NCBI GenBank assembly: GCA_022494885.1
Contig: JAGVSM010002795.1
Span: 186,001 to 250,000, forward strand
Reading direction: 5' to 3'
From: Micrasema longulum
Lineage: Eukaryota > Arthropoda > Insecta > Trichoptera > Brachycentridae
DNA: 64,000 nucleotides
Shown here piece after piece: positions 22,004-34,200 of this stretch (position 1 is its first letter; each line of letters starts with the position of its first letter). The notes below the pieces were generated by a model that saw only the letters and a list, made by a program, of their open reading frames with translations, was not told the origin of the DNA and did not search any database. Made by a program: the position numbers and the translations under genes.

Positions 22004-22108
22004 ACTGTTGTAAATAACTCACTACTAGAAAATGGGGCTCAAACCTCAGACCTTTAATCCGTGAGTCCGCAACATTAGCCACGGGACCACAATCCGATAG
22101 ACCGCTAG
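22004..22108 (-). mobile_element. tRNA-derived SINE, family 4
   Basis: The reverse strand reads ...GGACTCACGGATTAAAGGTCTGAGGTTTGAGCCCCATTTTCTAGTAGTGAGTTATTTAC. This has a B-box-like GGTTTGAGCCC and the same body seen at 32589 (plus), 38135 (minus), 40613 (plus) and 42080 (minus, tail only). Confidence 0.6.
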
Positions 22109-22114
22109 AATGTA

Positions 22115-22600
22115 CCCTTCTGAAACATCTAAACGTAGTTTCTGCAGTGCAGATGAGGAAACACCTATACACATTATACGTGAATGTGATGTTTACATCA
22201 TAAAGAAAACCGCATCCTCGGGGGACCACTGATTAAACCTGATTATGTTAAAGAGCTTGCCCCCTACCTAATAGCTCGATACTTTAAGGATTTGGGTTTG
22301 AAAGGGGAAATTTAGCAAAATGAGAACTCTCGTCTTTCAAACAGTAGCCAGGAGGCATATTTTGTCACAATTTCATTTCGTAAATTTGTTTGTTCGTGGT
22401 CGTATATCCATCTCAGTCTAACGCAGTCAAAATCGTATTTCGCTCTCGTTCACTTTCATATGATACAACTGAATTTACAAATCGAATTAGCTACAGAATA
22501 AGGCCACAGGCTCTTTAAAGACCTGTGCTCGGAGGGCAAGAACTATTCACAGGGACCCATCACAATAGATATTCACAGATCACAGTGACACCAGGAGCTT
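22115..22600 (+). mobile_element. Non-LTR retroelement ORF2 end and 3' UTR
   Basis: The plus strand encodes '..FCSADEETPIHIIRECDVY', the C-x2-C/H-x4-H-x4-C knuckle that ends many Jockey/R1-type ORF2 proteins. Downstream it shares the 3' untranslated blocks of the minus-strand copy at 14030-14362. It is interrupted and dead. Confidence 0.7.
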
Positions 22601-22876
22601 GTATAGCTCTGACTCCAACTTCTAAGAATAAGAATAAATGCAACCCAATTATACCCACGGGACCACCACACAACCAGCTGATGACAATGCCTAGACTTCC
22701 ATATCCCCTTCCTAATTTTTTTTTCCATCTCTGTTCTAATATTAAATCTTATAAAGGATACATTTAAATATATTTGTCATGGTGACTCAGGTTGTTTTAA
22801 AAAATAAACACATCAAGTATTAACACAATAATATACCAACCGAGTATATTGATTTAGATTATTTTAAAAAGTACCG

Positions 22877-25777
22877 TCAAGAATTTAACCATAAATCTGA
22901 AACAGATTGTCCATTGATGCAGCAATCTTTGAATCCCTTTAGTGAAACATTCGCAAGAAACCATTGGTCGCATCTAACAATATTTACCTCACCATAACTA
23001 TTGTTTTTATCGCTTTTGCTGGGAGCGGGATTAGATCGGTTAGCCTCGCAGGATTCACTAAAAATTTGAATGTCCCGACAGCAGTTTTCTGACATGTTAC
23101 AGTTGTAGTTAAGTCTGATTTCCGCTTGGGGGATTTTCGGGGAGATCTGATAACTGCTCGTCGGGACGAAGAAGTCGTGTGTAGCAGTGGAAGATTCGGC
23201 TACGCGACTTGCGTTTCTCTTCAGCAGGACAAACATGTTGGTGGATGCCAGCGGGTGATGGACGGTCTTGAGAAAATCTTCCGAAAATGATATTTGTCTG
23301 GAATAAAACACAAAACTATGAGTCGTAATTAGGGCTTCCCGCCTTTACAGAAATTTGAGTCTCGAGACTGAGAGACAAAGAGATTCTCAAAATTTAGAGA
23401 ATTTGTAACTCCGAGGTACAGATATCATTATGAAAAACACCACTACTGTTTTGGGAGAGTACTCCTCCCATTGACGGATGATAAAAAAATAATATTATAA
23501 AATACAGTACATTGGAACCACCTGTTTTTTAATTTTTTTAAATTTATTTATTTAATTTAGTTCCATGATAAACATAGTCTATACTTATTCTAACATTGTT
23601 TAATACTATTGTACACTTATTATCTTAATTTATAATATTTACAAAAAACAACCCATCACGCTGTTTCTCCGTAGGGGTATGTAGAGAGGATAGAACGCCA
23701 TATCACTCTATCTTTGCATACAGGCCTCGCTTCCTCTACATTCATACATCTTCTCATGCACACACGCCGATTATTCCTACTCTGGACATTTCTATCTTCA
23801 AGTATGAGATGGACTCGATCGTGCCATGTCTTTATCGGTCTTCCTCATTTTCTGCATCCATCAACATTCGCATCGCAGATCCTTTTAGCCGTTCTTTTGC
23901 TGTCCATTCGCTCTACATGTCCACACCAATGCAGCACCCCTTTCTTGATTCTGTCGATAATGCATGTCTCAGCCTTACACAGTTCACAAATCTCGACATT
24001 TGTGCACCTATCATACATCGTTTTACCACACATTCGCCTCAGGGATCGCATTTTGACAAATTTAAAGTACTTTAATCATTATTTTTCCAATTCCATACTT
24101 CACTCCCATACATTAGAGTTGGCACTAGAACTCCATTGTGAACTGCTAGTTCTACCTCCTGCGATAAACATTTGTTTGCCAAAGTAGATTTCAGTGCACC
24201 GTTCACCCTGTTCCCGGCACTCACCCTCCTTTCAATATCTTTCTCAGTCTTTTCATCCCTAGTAAGCATGCTTCCCAGATACACAAATTCTTCTACCTGA
24301 TTCAGAATATCTCTGTTCACACTGATCTCATATTTAGTTATATTTTCATCCCTTTCAAAAACCATCACTTTCGATTTATCAACATTCATAAGCAAATCGC
24401 AAACTGTTCAAACAAATATTTCACGGTAACCCCGCCAGGAATCGAGCCCAGGACCTCAAGCAACCATACACTACGAGGTACACTTATCTCCACTCGATTT
24501 TCTCTTCAGAATTTTTACCAAATGAAAATGAGTGATTTTCCCAGATTTTGTTTTAATTACGTGAAGTAAATATATGTACATCAACAGCTACATATATATC
24601 TGCAAACTCTGGATGATCGTGATGCTGTATTATGTAAATCCGAAAGGTTTACCTTAAAGTTTTCATGACGAGTTTTTGTGAATTGTCCTTGTGGTTAAGG
24701 AAGTAATGTGAGTGCAGCGCCGGGGGTATCCTGATGCTGTAAGCCTCCTTAGGACACATGGGGATGGCTCCCAGGAGCACTATCACCTCATCTGGAGGGC
24801 TCTCACTCTCCATCTCCGTGACTACATTCTGCAAACAAAACTCAATTGTATTAATTAGGATTATACAGTCAAACTTGGTTATAACAATCAATAGCGAAAT
24901 CTTGGATGTAACGAAGAAAAATTCATCGGCATTTCAGTTTATAGTTTTCTCCATATTTCTCCATTCACTTTTATAACGAGGTACTTCTCGAACATACCGA
25001 ACAAAAATATTATTAACAACTAACCCAAAACTCTTCCATCGTTTAAAAATATAGCTTTTAAAATAAGAACTTGTAGTAATAAAATCTAAATGGGTGGCTA
25101 ACTTAGGACTGATGCCGCTGGCATCGGGATCGGATGACTTTTATGACACTAAAACTGTCCATCTCATGGTCCCGTGGTTGGCGTATTTGTCAACCATATC
25201 AGTAAATATTAGTTACTCGAAAATCTATTTATTATTAATTACAGAATCGCTTTGTCTATATTCATACATCGTATGTATGCAAAGATAGTGGTGTGGCATT
25301 CTATCCTCTCTGCCTACCATTATGGGGATATGGCGTGACGGTTTGTTTTTTGTTTGTTGACACGCATATGTACACAGTATATCAGCTGATATGATATTTG
25401 TCTTTAATCTGAGAATTTTACGGTCATGGCAGGATGATGATGATGATTTAGTTGAAGCAAAAAATAAACTGAAATAAATCTAAATAATCATTCGATACCT
25501 TAAACAATAAATCCAATCCATCCACCGCTGATGACGCAATGCGAAAATAGTTAGTGGACTGCCAACTTCCATTAATTTTCGGATTACATTTGTCACTTTC
25601 ACGTTTTTTCTGAACTAAATATTTTAAAACATCATAGGCGTAAGGTATTTGCAATTTCTGGTAAGCCAAAAATTTTATAATCTCTATTATTATATGTGCA
25701 CAAGTTTTAGGCGTTAATACATCATTTATTTCAGCATTAACAGTGACTACGTTATTTTTCAGGTGATTTGTATTCAT
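22877..25777 (-). CDS. MAD2L1BP: MAD2L1-binding protein (p31comet) homologue, 3 exons
   Basis: Exons on the minus strand are 25499-25777, 24653-24828 and 22877-23297, with GT-AG introns. An AG|A split codon at the second junction keeps the frame, giving 291 residues (human protein about 274). p31comet is a HORMA-fold protein that binds closed MAD2 and helps TRIP13 dismantle the mitotic checkpoint complex. Support comes from three blocks in the family's order: an N-terminal helical 'CAHIIIEIIKFLAYQKLQIPYAY', the central strand 'EVIVLLGAIPMCPKEAYSI' (residues about 107-125; human has ILLGG..SPKEFYE) and the C-terminal 'WFLANVSLKGFKD' (264-276; human WFQAPVTFKGFRE). Residues about 222-255 are a Ser/Asn/Lys-rich insert. 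Intron 2 contains a dead LINE fragment. Assignment rests on motif order, not on a search. Confidence 0.87.
23650..24400 (-). mobile_element. Non-LTR retroelement C-terminal region in p31comet intron 2
   Basis: Minus-strand frames in order read 'MLMNVDKSKVMVFER', 'VEEFVYLGSMLTRDEKTEKDIERRVSAGNRV', 'VPTLMYGSEVW', then after shifts 'KGCCIGVDMWSEWTAKE' and a tail ending '..YGVLSSLHTPTEKQ'. The family recurs at 25255-25345 (plus), 45845-46245 (minus) and 61870-62065 (minus). The element is on the same strand as the host gene and is multiply broken. Confidence 0.85.
24868..25010. mobile_element. Possible fragment of a pogo/Tigger-like element
   Basis: TACAGTCAAACTTGGTTATAAC near 24866 has the form of TA-CAGT termini with the usual CTTGGTTATAAC body. 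An inverted CTTTTATAACGAGGTACTTC lies at about 24968-24990. The far end is not intact. It is inside p31comet intron 1. Confidence 0.4.
25255..25345 (+). mobile_element. LINE 3' fragment
   Basis: The GTATGCAAAGATAGTGGTG...GGCATTCTATCCTCTCTGCC block is an inverted copy of 23655-23720 (the end of the retroelement in intron 2), now in p31comet intron 1. Confidence 0.6.
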
Positions 25778-25999
25778 GTTTCAAAAATACAAATTGCACT
25801 TCTTTTGAGATCAACCGAAACTGCAAGTTCTTTAACGGATTTGGTTTATTAAAAAAATAATTTGTGTAAAAAAAATTGCGGAAACATCTTTTGAATTAAA
25901 AACGTTTCAACTGTTTCTGACTTCTAACTTCGGCAAAAAAGCGCGAATAACAGATGCCAAATGCCACATAAAATGACAGTTGTACTTAGTATTACCAGC

Positions 26000-26960
26000 C
26001 GAAAAATTGACCATTGAAATGGTAGGTACTGTCCTTGAAAGTTTTTTTTTTTTTTTTCTAATATTATTTTTTCTTCCTTACCTTTTCACAATCCCAGCGA
26101 CAGTGGGGGAAGGAGGGGGCAAATCTCCGGGGACCAAAAAAAGCAGAAAAGTATTTTGTTTTTCTAAGTTTTTAATCTCTCACGGTTTATTTTTCTCGCT
26201 ACGCTAGCGCCAGCGACAGCATATTTATGCATAAATTGTTTTTAAAAAAATCTCAATAAATAACTCGAATAGCAGCCCGTACCTCTCATTGCCCAGGGAC
26301 TCGAGAATCATATCACCGGCCCTACCTTTTCACCTACCAACTGGAGTGTTCTAGCTAGTACACGCAATGTTATTGAACAGTCTAAAAGGCCAAAAGTCGA
26401 CTTTGAAAAACTAGAAATACTGAATAATAAACCACCCCTCCCTCGGACACTTGACACTGTGTCAATTAGAAGTTAATGTGAATATTAATTATTTGTCTAT
26501 TAATCTGTCAAAAATATTATGGATTCTGATGCAATAAGACAACATACATATTAATTAGTTTTGAATTTTTAAATCAGAAGCATGGTATTATTTCAATGAT
26601 CCAAAAGTATGTATCTTTCAAGTTCATTTTTATCATTATTTAGTAAACTCAAAGGAAAAATTTGCCCTCCGGGGTTCGTCCCTGCGATATATTTTTTTGT
26701 AATATAGAGAATAGACCTTCAACAAGTTAACAATGCAAAAATGAGTAAATTTTTATTTGTATTAAAATGACTAGTTTTTTTAGTGTCATTAAAAAAATTA
26801 TGAGTTTTTTTTTCTTTAAATTAATTTTGACAATTTTTTTTCATTTCATGGTTACCAGGTGGTTGGAACTTAGAGTAGTGACTCATAAATATTTGTTTGA
26901 TAAAATTCAACAGCAAGACTTGCCGAATTTCAGAGAAAAATTGTAATATTTAAAAAATTA
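26000..26960. other. Intergenic DNA with possible hAT-like ends
   Basis: GC-rich patches at about 26092-26140 (CAGCGACAGTGG...GGGGGCAAATCTCCGGGG) and 26652-26688 (TTTGCCCTCCGGGGTTCGTCCCTG) look like inverted ends of a 597-bp element with CAG(C/G)GAC termini. I could not find a convincing target duplication, so this is tentative. Confidence 0.35.
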
Positions 26961-27089
26961 TATTTTATCCATTTAAGATTATTCTTATATACAAATCGAG
27001 CACAAGTTTTCATTCTCAAAATCACAAGTTAAATTAAAGTGGTTAAAAGCATTTAAAAATTAAGGCTTTTTCTTGAAAAAACAGCGTCC

Positions 27090-27563
27090 AATGTTTACAA
27101 GGAAAGTTTTCAATTCCGAAAGTTATACATCAGCATTCGGTCGGCCACAAAAACTATTTATTGAATTGAGTGATGGAAGCAAACGAAGAAAAACAGAAGA
27201 AATTCAAAGTCCAGTGAATGAAGATTTGTACAAGTTCTGACCACAGAGATGCTTTCAACTTACTCAAAGAGATTACCATGTCTCCGAAGAGAGTAATAAA
27301 ATATAAAAAAGCATACCTCTCTAAGTTTCTGCAGGATGAAACACAACTAACACCGTTACTGACACTATCAATGTTTGTTATACGCTGATCTATCCATACG
27401 GAAATACGAGATCATCAGAAGTACTAATAAAAAATTCCATCCAAGCTACAGTGTGCTACAAAGGGCCAAAAAAAATTGCTATCTATCTACAGAATTATAT
27501 CGAGTGACTAAAGCATGCGCTGAAATTGATTTACTAAACTTATTAGACCATACAGTTTCATGA
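27090..27563 (+). pseudogene. Decayed transposon-type ORF of uncertain family
   Basis: Three successive plus-strand frames make sense together. 'FGRPQKLFIELSDGSKRRKTEE' (27091-27240) is followed by 'LKEITMSPKRVIKYKKAYL' (27255-27350) and then 'YEIIRSTNKKFHPSYSVLQRAKKNCYLS...YRVTKACAEIDLLNLLDHT' (27375-27563). The style resembles multi-copy transposase-associated proteins of invertebrates, but I cannot name the family. Stops between the pieces show it is dead. Confidence 0.5.
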
Positions 27564-27701
27564 TTATTAGTTTCCTTTTTTTAAATTTTCCTTATCCAAT
27601 ATCCTACAGTATCCCACAGTACAGTATACTAGACTTAAAGGTTAACAAGATTCTCATGCTTATTTGGAGTGGCGATAATCGAGACTATATTGTAAATACG
27701 C

Positions 27702-27883
27702 GGCCTCCGTGGTGTAGTGATCAAGACGCTTGACTCACGCACGGAAGGTTCCGGGTTCGATTCCCGGTGAGAACACTAAAATTAAAAATGTGATTTTTCT
27801 CAAGCCTGGTTGTTCTGTAATGTAATTGGGCATCCTGGCCTGTTGTGGTGCAAAAAAAAAATGAAATGAAAATGAAAAAAATA
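27702..27883 (+). mobile_element. tRNA-derived SINE, family 1, full copy
   Basis: GGCCTCCGTGGTGTAGTGATC head with B box GGTTCGATTCC, the conserved GTGATTTTTCTCAAGCCTGG body, and an ATGAAATGAAAATG tail. Very similar to the copies at 2338 and 32842. Confidence 0.88.
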
Positions 27884-28560
27884 CGCAAGATTTTTTAAAG
27901 CATGGATAATGACTACACTCTACTTGGTCTCGGATGGTAGAAAAAAATTATTTCAGCCCGGCCGGATGTGCAAGCACTTTACAATGTTGTCACACATAAA
28001 CGATATTCAATTAATTTGTTTGACATAAATTCATTCGGAATTTTTTTACAACATTCAAATATTTTTTTATTTCTGGCTTTGGCAGGAATTATTCAAATGT
28101 GTGAAGATAAGTTTTTAAATAAAAATCATTATTAACATTAGACAAAACTATTTAGCTTCATAAAAAATCTTCATGTTTTTATTATTTGTACATTCATTAC
28201 ATTTTGTTATATAAATAAAACACTTACGTATATTATAAATAAAACAAATATTTATTCAAGATTATTGAACAAAAAATATAACTTAACCCTAATTGAAATG
28301 CACATACTGTTTATTTGAAATTGGTCTAATTCACTGTTTAACAATACACAGAAAATAGTGTTATTTTTAGTACAATAATAAAAGTAAAGTGACACAAACA
28401 TAATTATTAAAATCTGGGCGCAAGCAAAAAAATTGCAATATGACTTTATATATTTATATTATAAACCTTGGATTGAGAAAATTTAATAGGTATTTAATCC
28501 CAAAATAAATATTTCTAAGTGTGTATATAAAATATTATGTACATAACATCTGAGATATAT

Positions 28561-28620
28561 ACAGATTGTAACTGAGAGGGTGGATCATCGGTGGCAGAGC
28601 GATGGAGGACCTCAATGCCT
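28561..28620. repeat. Left arm of a 60-bp inverted repeat
   Basis: Matches the reverse complement of 29561-29620 at 56 of 60 positions, with an uninterrupted shared core of about 38 bases ending CTCAATGCCT. The arms are about 940 bp apart. Confidence 0.8.
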
Positions 28621-28770
28621 CAAAGTGAATAATGGAGCCCATTTTGAGCATTTACTTTAAAAAAAAAAAAACAACATGTCTTTGTATTTTTAATTTGACA
28701 CAATCCCGTATTTTTATCAAGCAAACTTATTTCTTTACTTAGTATCGTTGCGTAGTTAAGTACGTCTTTA

Positions 28771-29118
28771 ATGCACATAAAAATGAAAGGAAAAGTTATT
28801 ATACCTCTACGCAAACAGCGCACTAAATTCGGCGAACGTGCATTTGCGGTCGCAGGCCCTACGGCATGGAATGCTCTCCCAGCAGAAATCCGAAACTGTG
28901 AGAGTGAAGTGATATTTCGGAAGAAACTTAAAACCCACTTGTTCTCTAAATCATTTGAATAAATTCTTAGCATGTGGTGGAAAATTAATATGAAAAAGTA
29001 CATAATTTTTTTAAATTAAAAAGTTAAAATTAAATTTATATCTTTCTATAATCACTTTGTAAAGCGCCCTTGAGGTATTATATTACGAAAATAGCGCTAT
29101 ATAAGTTATCTATAATTA
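28771..29118 (+). mobile_element. LINE C-terminal ORF with 3' tail (CR1/L2-like)
   Basis: The plus strand reads 'PLRKQRTKFGERAFAVAGPTAWNALPAEIR' and 'FRKKLKTHLFSKSFE' before a stop at 28960-28962. The R-x-x-x-GERAF-x-x-x-GP-x-x-WN-x-LP motif ends many CR1/Jockey-type ORF2 proteins. It is followed about 100 bases later by AAGCGCCCTTGAGGTATTAT...TAGCGCTATATAAG and (ATT)n, the tail repeated elsewhere in the window. Confidence 0.85.
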
Positions 29119-29560
29119 TTATAAAAATATTGATTTTAACACTTGTACAATTCAAGTTCACTCTTTAACATAATGCCTTAACACTAGCCAAATGAAATTT
29201 TTAGGGCTACTTCTCCAAAAATAAGGATAGTTTTTGAAATATGTAGGTTGTAGAATTTTTTTTTATGCGAATTCTTTTTTAAAGTCCTTTAAAGTTAGTT
29301 GAAAAATTAAGTTTGCAGATTTTTTTTGTAAAGGTTATTTTTTACTTGGAATTAAATCAAATAACGACTCAAAACTGTATTGTATGATGAAAGGCTTACT
29401 ATTGAGCTACTTGGGAAAAGAAATAACGATCGTAGACTCAATAGTTTGGCTACACTTGGGACATCCAGCCTAAAATCGGATTTTTACTAAAATTGCTTAA
29501 AAATCCGAATAACTTTTAAATGACTGAATATCGCGGAACATACATGGAGGTTAAATCGAT

Positions 29561-29620
29561 AGGCATTGAGGTCCTCCATCGCTCTGCCACCGATGATCTA
29601 CCCTCCCAGTTACAGGCTGT
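29561..29620. repeat. Right arm of the 60-bp inverted repeat
   Basis: Inverted partner of 28561-28620. Together they bracket the LINE fragment at 28771-29118. Confidence 0.8.
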
Positions 29621-29924
29621 ATATTACATAAAGCTAATACAAGTTTTATACCTAAAATATGAATTCATACACATGACTAAAAATCAGAACATATTGATAT
29701 AGTTTTGTAATAATTTGTGTAGTGCTGCGGTTTGTCTGATTATAGATCCGTGGGTTAAATTCTGTTCTACTGTTATTTCCCAAAAGTATTTACGACTAGG
29801 TTAATATTTTGATAGCCCACGGAAATATTCTAAAAACATAAAGATTTATATTGAAAAAAAAACATTAAAATAAGCATAATAATACAATATATTTATATAA
29901 ATCAGTATTTATTTATTGTACAGC

Positions 29925-29990
29925 GCCCTTGAGGTGATTTTCACAAAAATGGCGCTATATAAATTATCCAAACATTATTATTAAGAATAA
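29925..29990 (+). repeat. LINE 3' tail
   Basis: CAGCGCCCTTGAGGTGATTTTCACAAAAATGGCGC followed by TATATAAATTATCC and ATTATTATT. Same tail as at 29063 and 43130, without coding sequence attached. Confidence 0.65.
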
Positions 29991-29994
29991 ACAC

Positions 29995-31290
29995 AAATAA
30001 TACAAACAGAATTAAACTGTCAACTGAGTTTAACCCAATCATGACGAAAATATTTTTTTCAAATTTCATGCTGAAGTTTTAGAGAATAGTTATGTAGTTG
30101 TTTTTGAAGCCATTTTCATATTTTTTTTGTTTTCCCAACCCTTGGGAGCCTTCAGAAAAAACAGATCTATATGGAATGCTTTTTTTTTTACTAAAATAAT
30201 ACTTTTTTGTTAACGTTTTCACATAAACAAACAAAACGAGTTAGTGAATTTCTTGAACTTCATAAAATATAAGACTTTTAGAAAGAAAACAAATACATTA
30301 CTATAGGTTTTAGGGTTTACTAACCTCTTCTGTTTTTACATTTTGTAAAAAAATCACCTTTTTTTCATTACTGCAATTGCAACTCTGCTCACATCGTCAC
30401 ACGCGGATGAATTCATAGTAAGAAATTTCAACGTGTACATATCATTGCTTAGTTAACAACACCGCAGAGGAATTCGACTTAAGAGTTTTTAATTGGCGAC
30501 AGTTAATGAATATACATTTCATTTTAATACATTTAAAGACGTAATTTAGTTGATATGTATTTCAATAAAACAAGCAGTTTTTTCACCGTCCCGTAAAAAT
30601 GACTTACACAGTGTGGTTAGCTCAAGGATGACAATATATACACGCATTGAGACTAGAAATAACAACTTATTATTGTCACAAAATAACTCAATATGACGGA
30701 TAGAATGTCAACTCCATAGAACTCTCGTCATGAATGGGTTAATTTATATATCTCTTTCAGAACATACCGAATTAAAAATACCATTTGGAAGTTTGCTTTT
30801 GGTCGATTACTTTATCATTGGTAAAGATTTGAAAATGGTAATCATTTATGAACCACATTACCTGAAGCGTAAAATTGATCACCTAGCCTGCATTCAACAT
30901 TATAGTGTTCCAATTGCAGGCTCAATGGATCATTAACATCATTAACTCATCATTAACTCAAGTAGATAACAGAAAAATATTTAAAAAGGAGAATAAACAA
31001 TTATTTTCAGTAAAATTGTCTATGGTTTTGCGTATGAAAAAGATGATAGTTTTTAAATATGTACACGTCGAATTATAAAACAAAATAAACTTAAAGAGTT
31101 TTCTGCGTGTTCTGAAAACGGTATATGAGTTTCGGAATGTAAAATTGATTGTTTTTTGTCTGTAGTACGCTTTATGGTGGACAAAACTTTATCAATAATA
31201 AAAAAAAAAAGCAGCCATGTAACTCGAAGTAATATTTTTTTGATAAACCCATTATGAAATAGTACTGGATTACTTTTACAATATGGAATT
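29995..31290. other. AT-rich intergenic DNA between p31comet and ZFPL1
   Basis: No gene recognised. A 68-codon open stretch at 30730-30936 has no recognisable motif. A short tandem CATTAACTCAT occurs near 30935-30960. Confidence 0.45.
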
Positions 31291-31298
31291 ATTTACTT

Positions 31299-34200
31299 CT
31301 ATGAGTCAATATCATTTTGCACTTGAACCTGCGGATGAAATCTCGGGTTAAAGGAAGGATCATTGTCAAGCCCCGAGCGACCTATCTTAGTCAGAATTAT
31401 GATAACCGTTACTACCACAATTGCGATAAGAATTAAGGCCATAAAGAATCTTCGGTTTAAATAGCCAGCCGATCTACGGTTCCGTGCTGGGGGAAGAGTG
31501 TTTCTGGAAAAAAAATACATAACTTATTACAAGATATATATTTTTATGTTTATTTATTTCTAAATAAACAAACAGCAACAATTTTTGAAAGGGGTACATC
31601 ACAAACCAGCCAAATTCCTGTATGTATAATATATATTAAGTATTTATTTTTATTTATACTTGAGCCAAACTCTCGAGTAAAACCAACCAATTATTCAGTA
31701 GACACTTTTTAGATTTTAAAATTAAAAAAAAAAAAAAAAAACTTGTTGATGACCTCGACTTGTGATACATGCGCTACAGTTGCAAACTTGGATTTTTAAC
31801 TACAGGCACAACATATTATTTAAAAAAAAAAACTAACTGACTTTTTTGGTACAAACTAAAATGTACCATTTTACTGGATTACACCGGCCAGTTAATGTAT
31901 GTTTATTTCCTAATTTTAAAAGTACATTATACTTAATTGATGACTGTAAGCATTAAATCTATTATTGATTTTGCATTATTTTCAAAGCTTCTAAATCAGA
32001 ATATTTTTATAGAAGCAGGTACCTGTCTATTTTTTTAAAAGTCGGTACATTTAAGAAAAGTTGCATCAATTGATTCAAAAGGGAAATAAAGCGGTTATTT
32101 TTATAAGGTTTAATTGGCTTTATCACTAATCTGGAGACTCGTTTATTTGCAAGATTTGATAAAAAATATTTTAAGTTTGAAACTTAACATGATATTTATA
32201 GATAATTTTTTTTATTTTTTAACTTTTGAAGCACTAACTTTGTGAAACATTATTATTTAATGTTTTAAAATGAAATAACTTTGTTTTTTTATGCACCACT
32301 ATATTTTTTCAATAATTTAATAACCGACTAGTTTCAGCAAAAACACCATGCCTTCTTCGGGGTTAATTACAAACGAACATAATATATATATAAACTTTAC
32401 ACCGGGAGGGTGGAGTGGGTGTGGCTGAGGGAGAAGAGAGTTTGTAATTAACCCTGAAGAAGGCATAGTGTATTTGCTGAAACTAGTTGGTTATTAAATT
32501 ATACAAAAATAAAGTGATGCATAAAAAAAAAAAGTTATTTCATTTTAATATATAGATTAATAAAATTGATGGCAAAATTGTATTCAAAGTAAACTCGGAC
32601 TCACGGACCAAAGGTCTGTGGTTTGAATCCCACTCTACCCCAACTTGATTCCCATTTTCTAATAGTGAGTTATTTACAACTTGTTAAAAATGCCCCTCAA
32701 AATTAAATATTTGGGTAAATCATAAGAACACAAATATTTCTTTTTGTAAAACAAAAAAAATAAAAAAATACAGATGAATTTTCATATCAAGGCAAAAAAT
32801 ATACATATTTGCATAGTTAAATGCAAGCTGATTGCCAATATGGCCTCCGTGGTGTAGTGGTCAAGACGCTTGACTCGCGCACGGAAGGTTCCGGGTTCGA
32901 TTCCCGGTGAGAACACAAAAATTAAAATGTGATTTTTCTCAAGCCTGGTTATTCTGTAATGTAATTCACCACTGTAATTGGACCTCCTGGCCTGTTGTGG
33001 TGCCAAAAAATGAAATGAAAATGAAATGAAATGAAATATTTACATTGGTAATGAGTAATTAGTTATTACTTATAAAGAGAGTTGTTATCATACTAACTTC
33101 CACCATCTTGTTAACCAGTCAAGGGCTGATTTCCTCTTGTATTTGTCTTCATCATGGTCAAACCTGGAGATGCTTGGTCGAGTTTGCGCTTTGTCTTCAA
33201 ATATTCTTCGGGGTGCTTGGGTTCCTAGTAACAACGAGACATTCATAATGTTAACATCGATGCTTGGAAACTCCAGTTATTACGAGAGTTGGATAATTTA
33301 TGGCGATTATAGTGAACATTGTAAAATACTCTTGGCCTATTGTGTGCGAAATAAGATAATAAACATCAAATTCACTAAATGTTTAATCACAAAAAAATAT
33401 ACAGACAAATTCAATGAATTGACAGGATTTTGAAAGCTGAAAGTAATAATGTTGCAAGAGATAATTTTTTTTTTTAAATATGACTTATATACAAACAAGC
33501 TATAATGAGAAAGTTGAATCCATTGGTAAATAAATTTTCTTTGTTTTTTATTGCAAATCAATATTATTTTCTATAATTTTGCAAGAATTTAATTCAGTGT
33601 TAGCTCAATACAGTTTATTTGAATATTTTGTGCCATTTGTTCAAGATGATAAACACATCAGGTACGTAATTTAAATTGGGGACAGATATTTAATATAATC
33701 TAGTTTGCAAAAGCGTTCATTTTTGTTAGGAAATTTCGCACTAGAATTGAGATTAAGTACATATTTACTAGTTAAAACGTGAGCAGAGAGCACATTAACA
33801 CGGGGAATACAACTTGTAACATATTGAGTCAGCAATTTATCAATTTGGCATGGCAAGGGCGGGGTACGACAAAGTCTTGCGACCACTGGCACTGACTAAC
33901 CTTGGAAGACATCGTTCCTGTTCCCGAAGGCCGAGGTGTCGTAGTTGTCGTCCTGCACCTGCACCACAGAGTAGGGGGGCCCGGGGTCACTGGCTCCCAC
34001 GGGGGTGGCACGGAGCGGGGTGTCGCCCCCCGCCGGCCCGGCGTAGTGGGACCCCTGGATGTCCATGGAAGCCTTCATGTCCATGTCATCTGATAACTAA
34101 GCAATTTGAACCGATCATCAGTATGTTTAACACATTTATAAAAAATAAAAAAAATGATTATTAATAAAACAGATGGGTTTACGGATGAAATACAACACAC

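Noticed and set aside
33829..34164. Several overlapping GC-rich open frames on both strands
   Set aside because: They are mirror frames of ZFPL1 exon 4; only the minus frame that splices in phase is coding.
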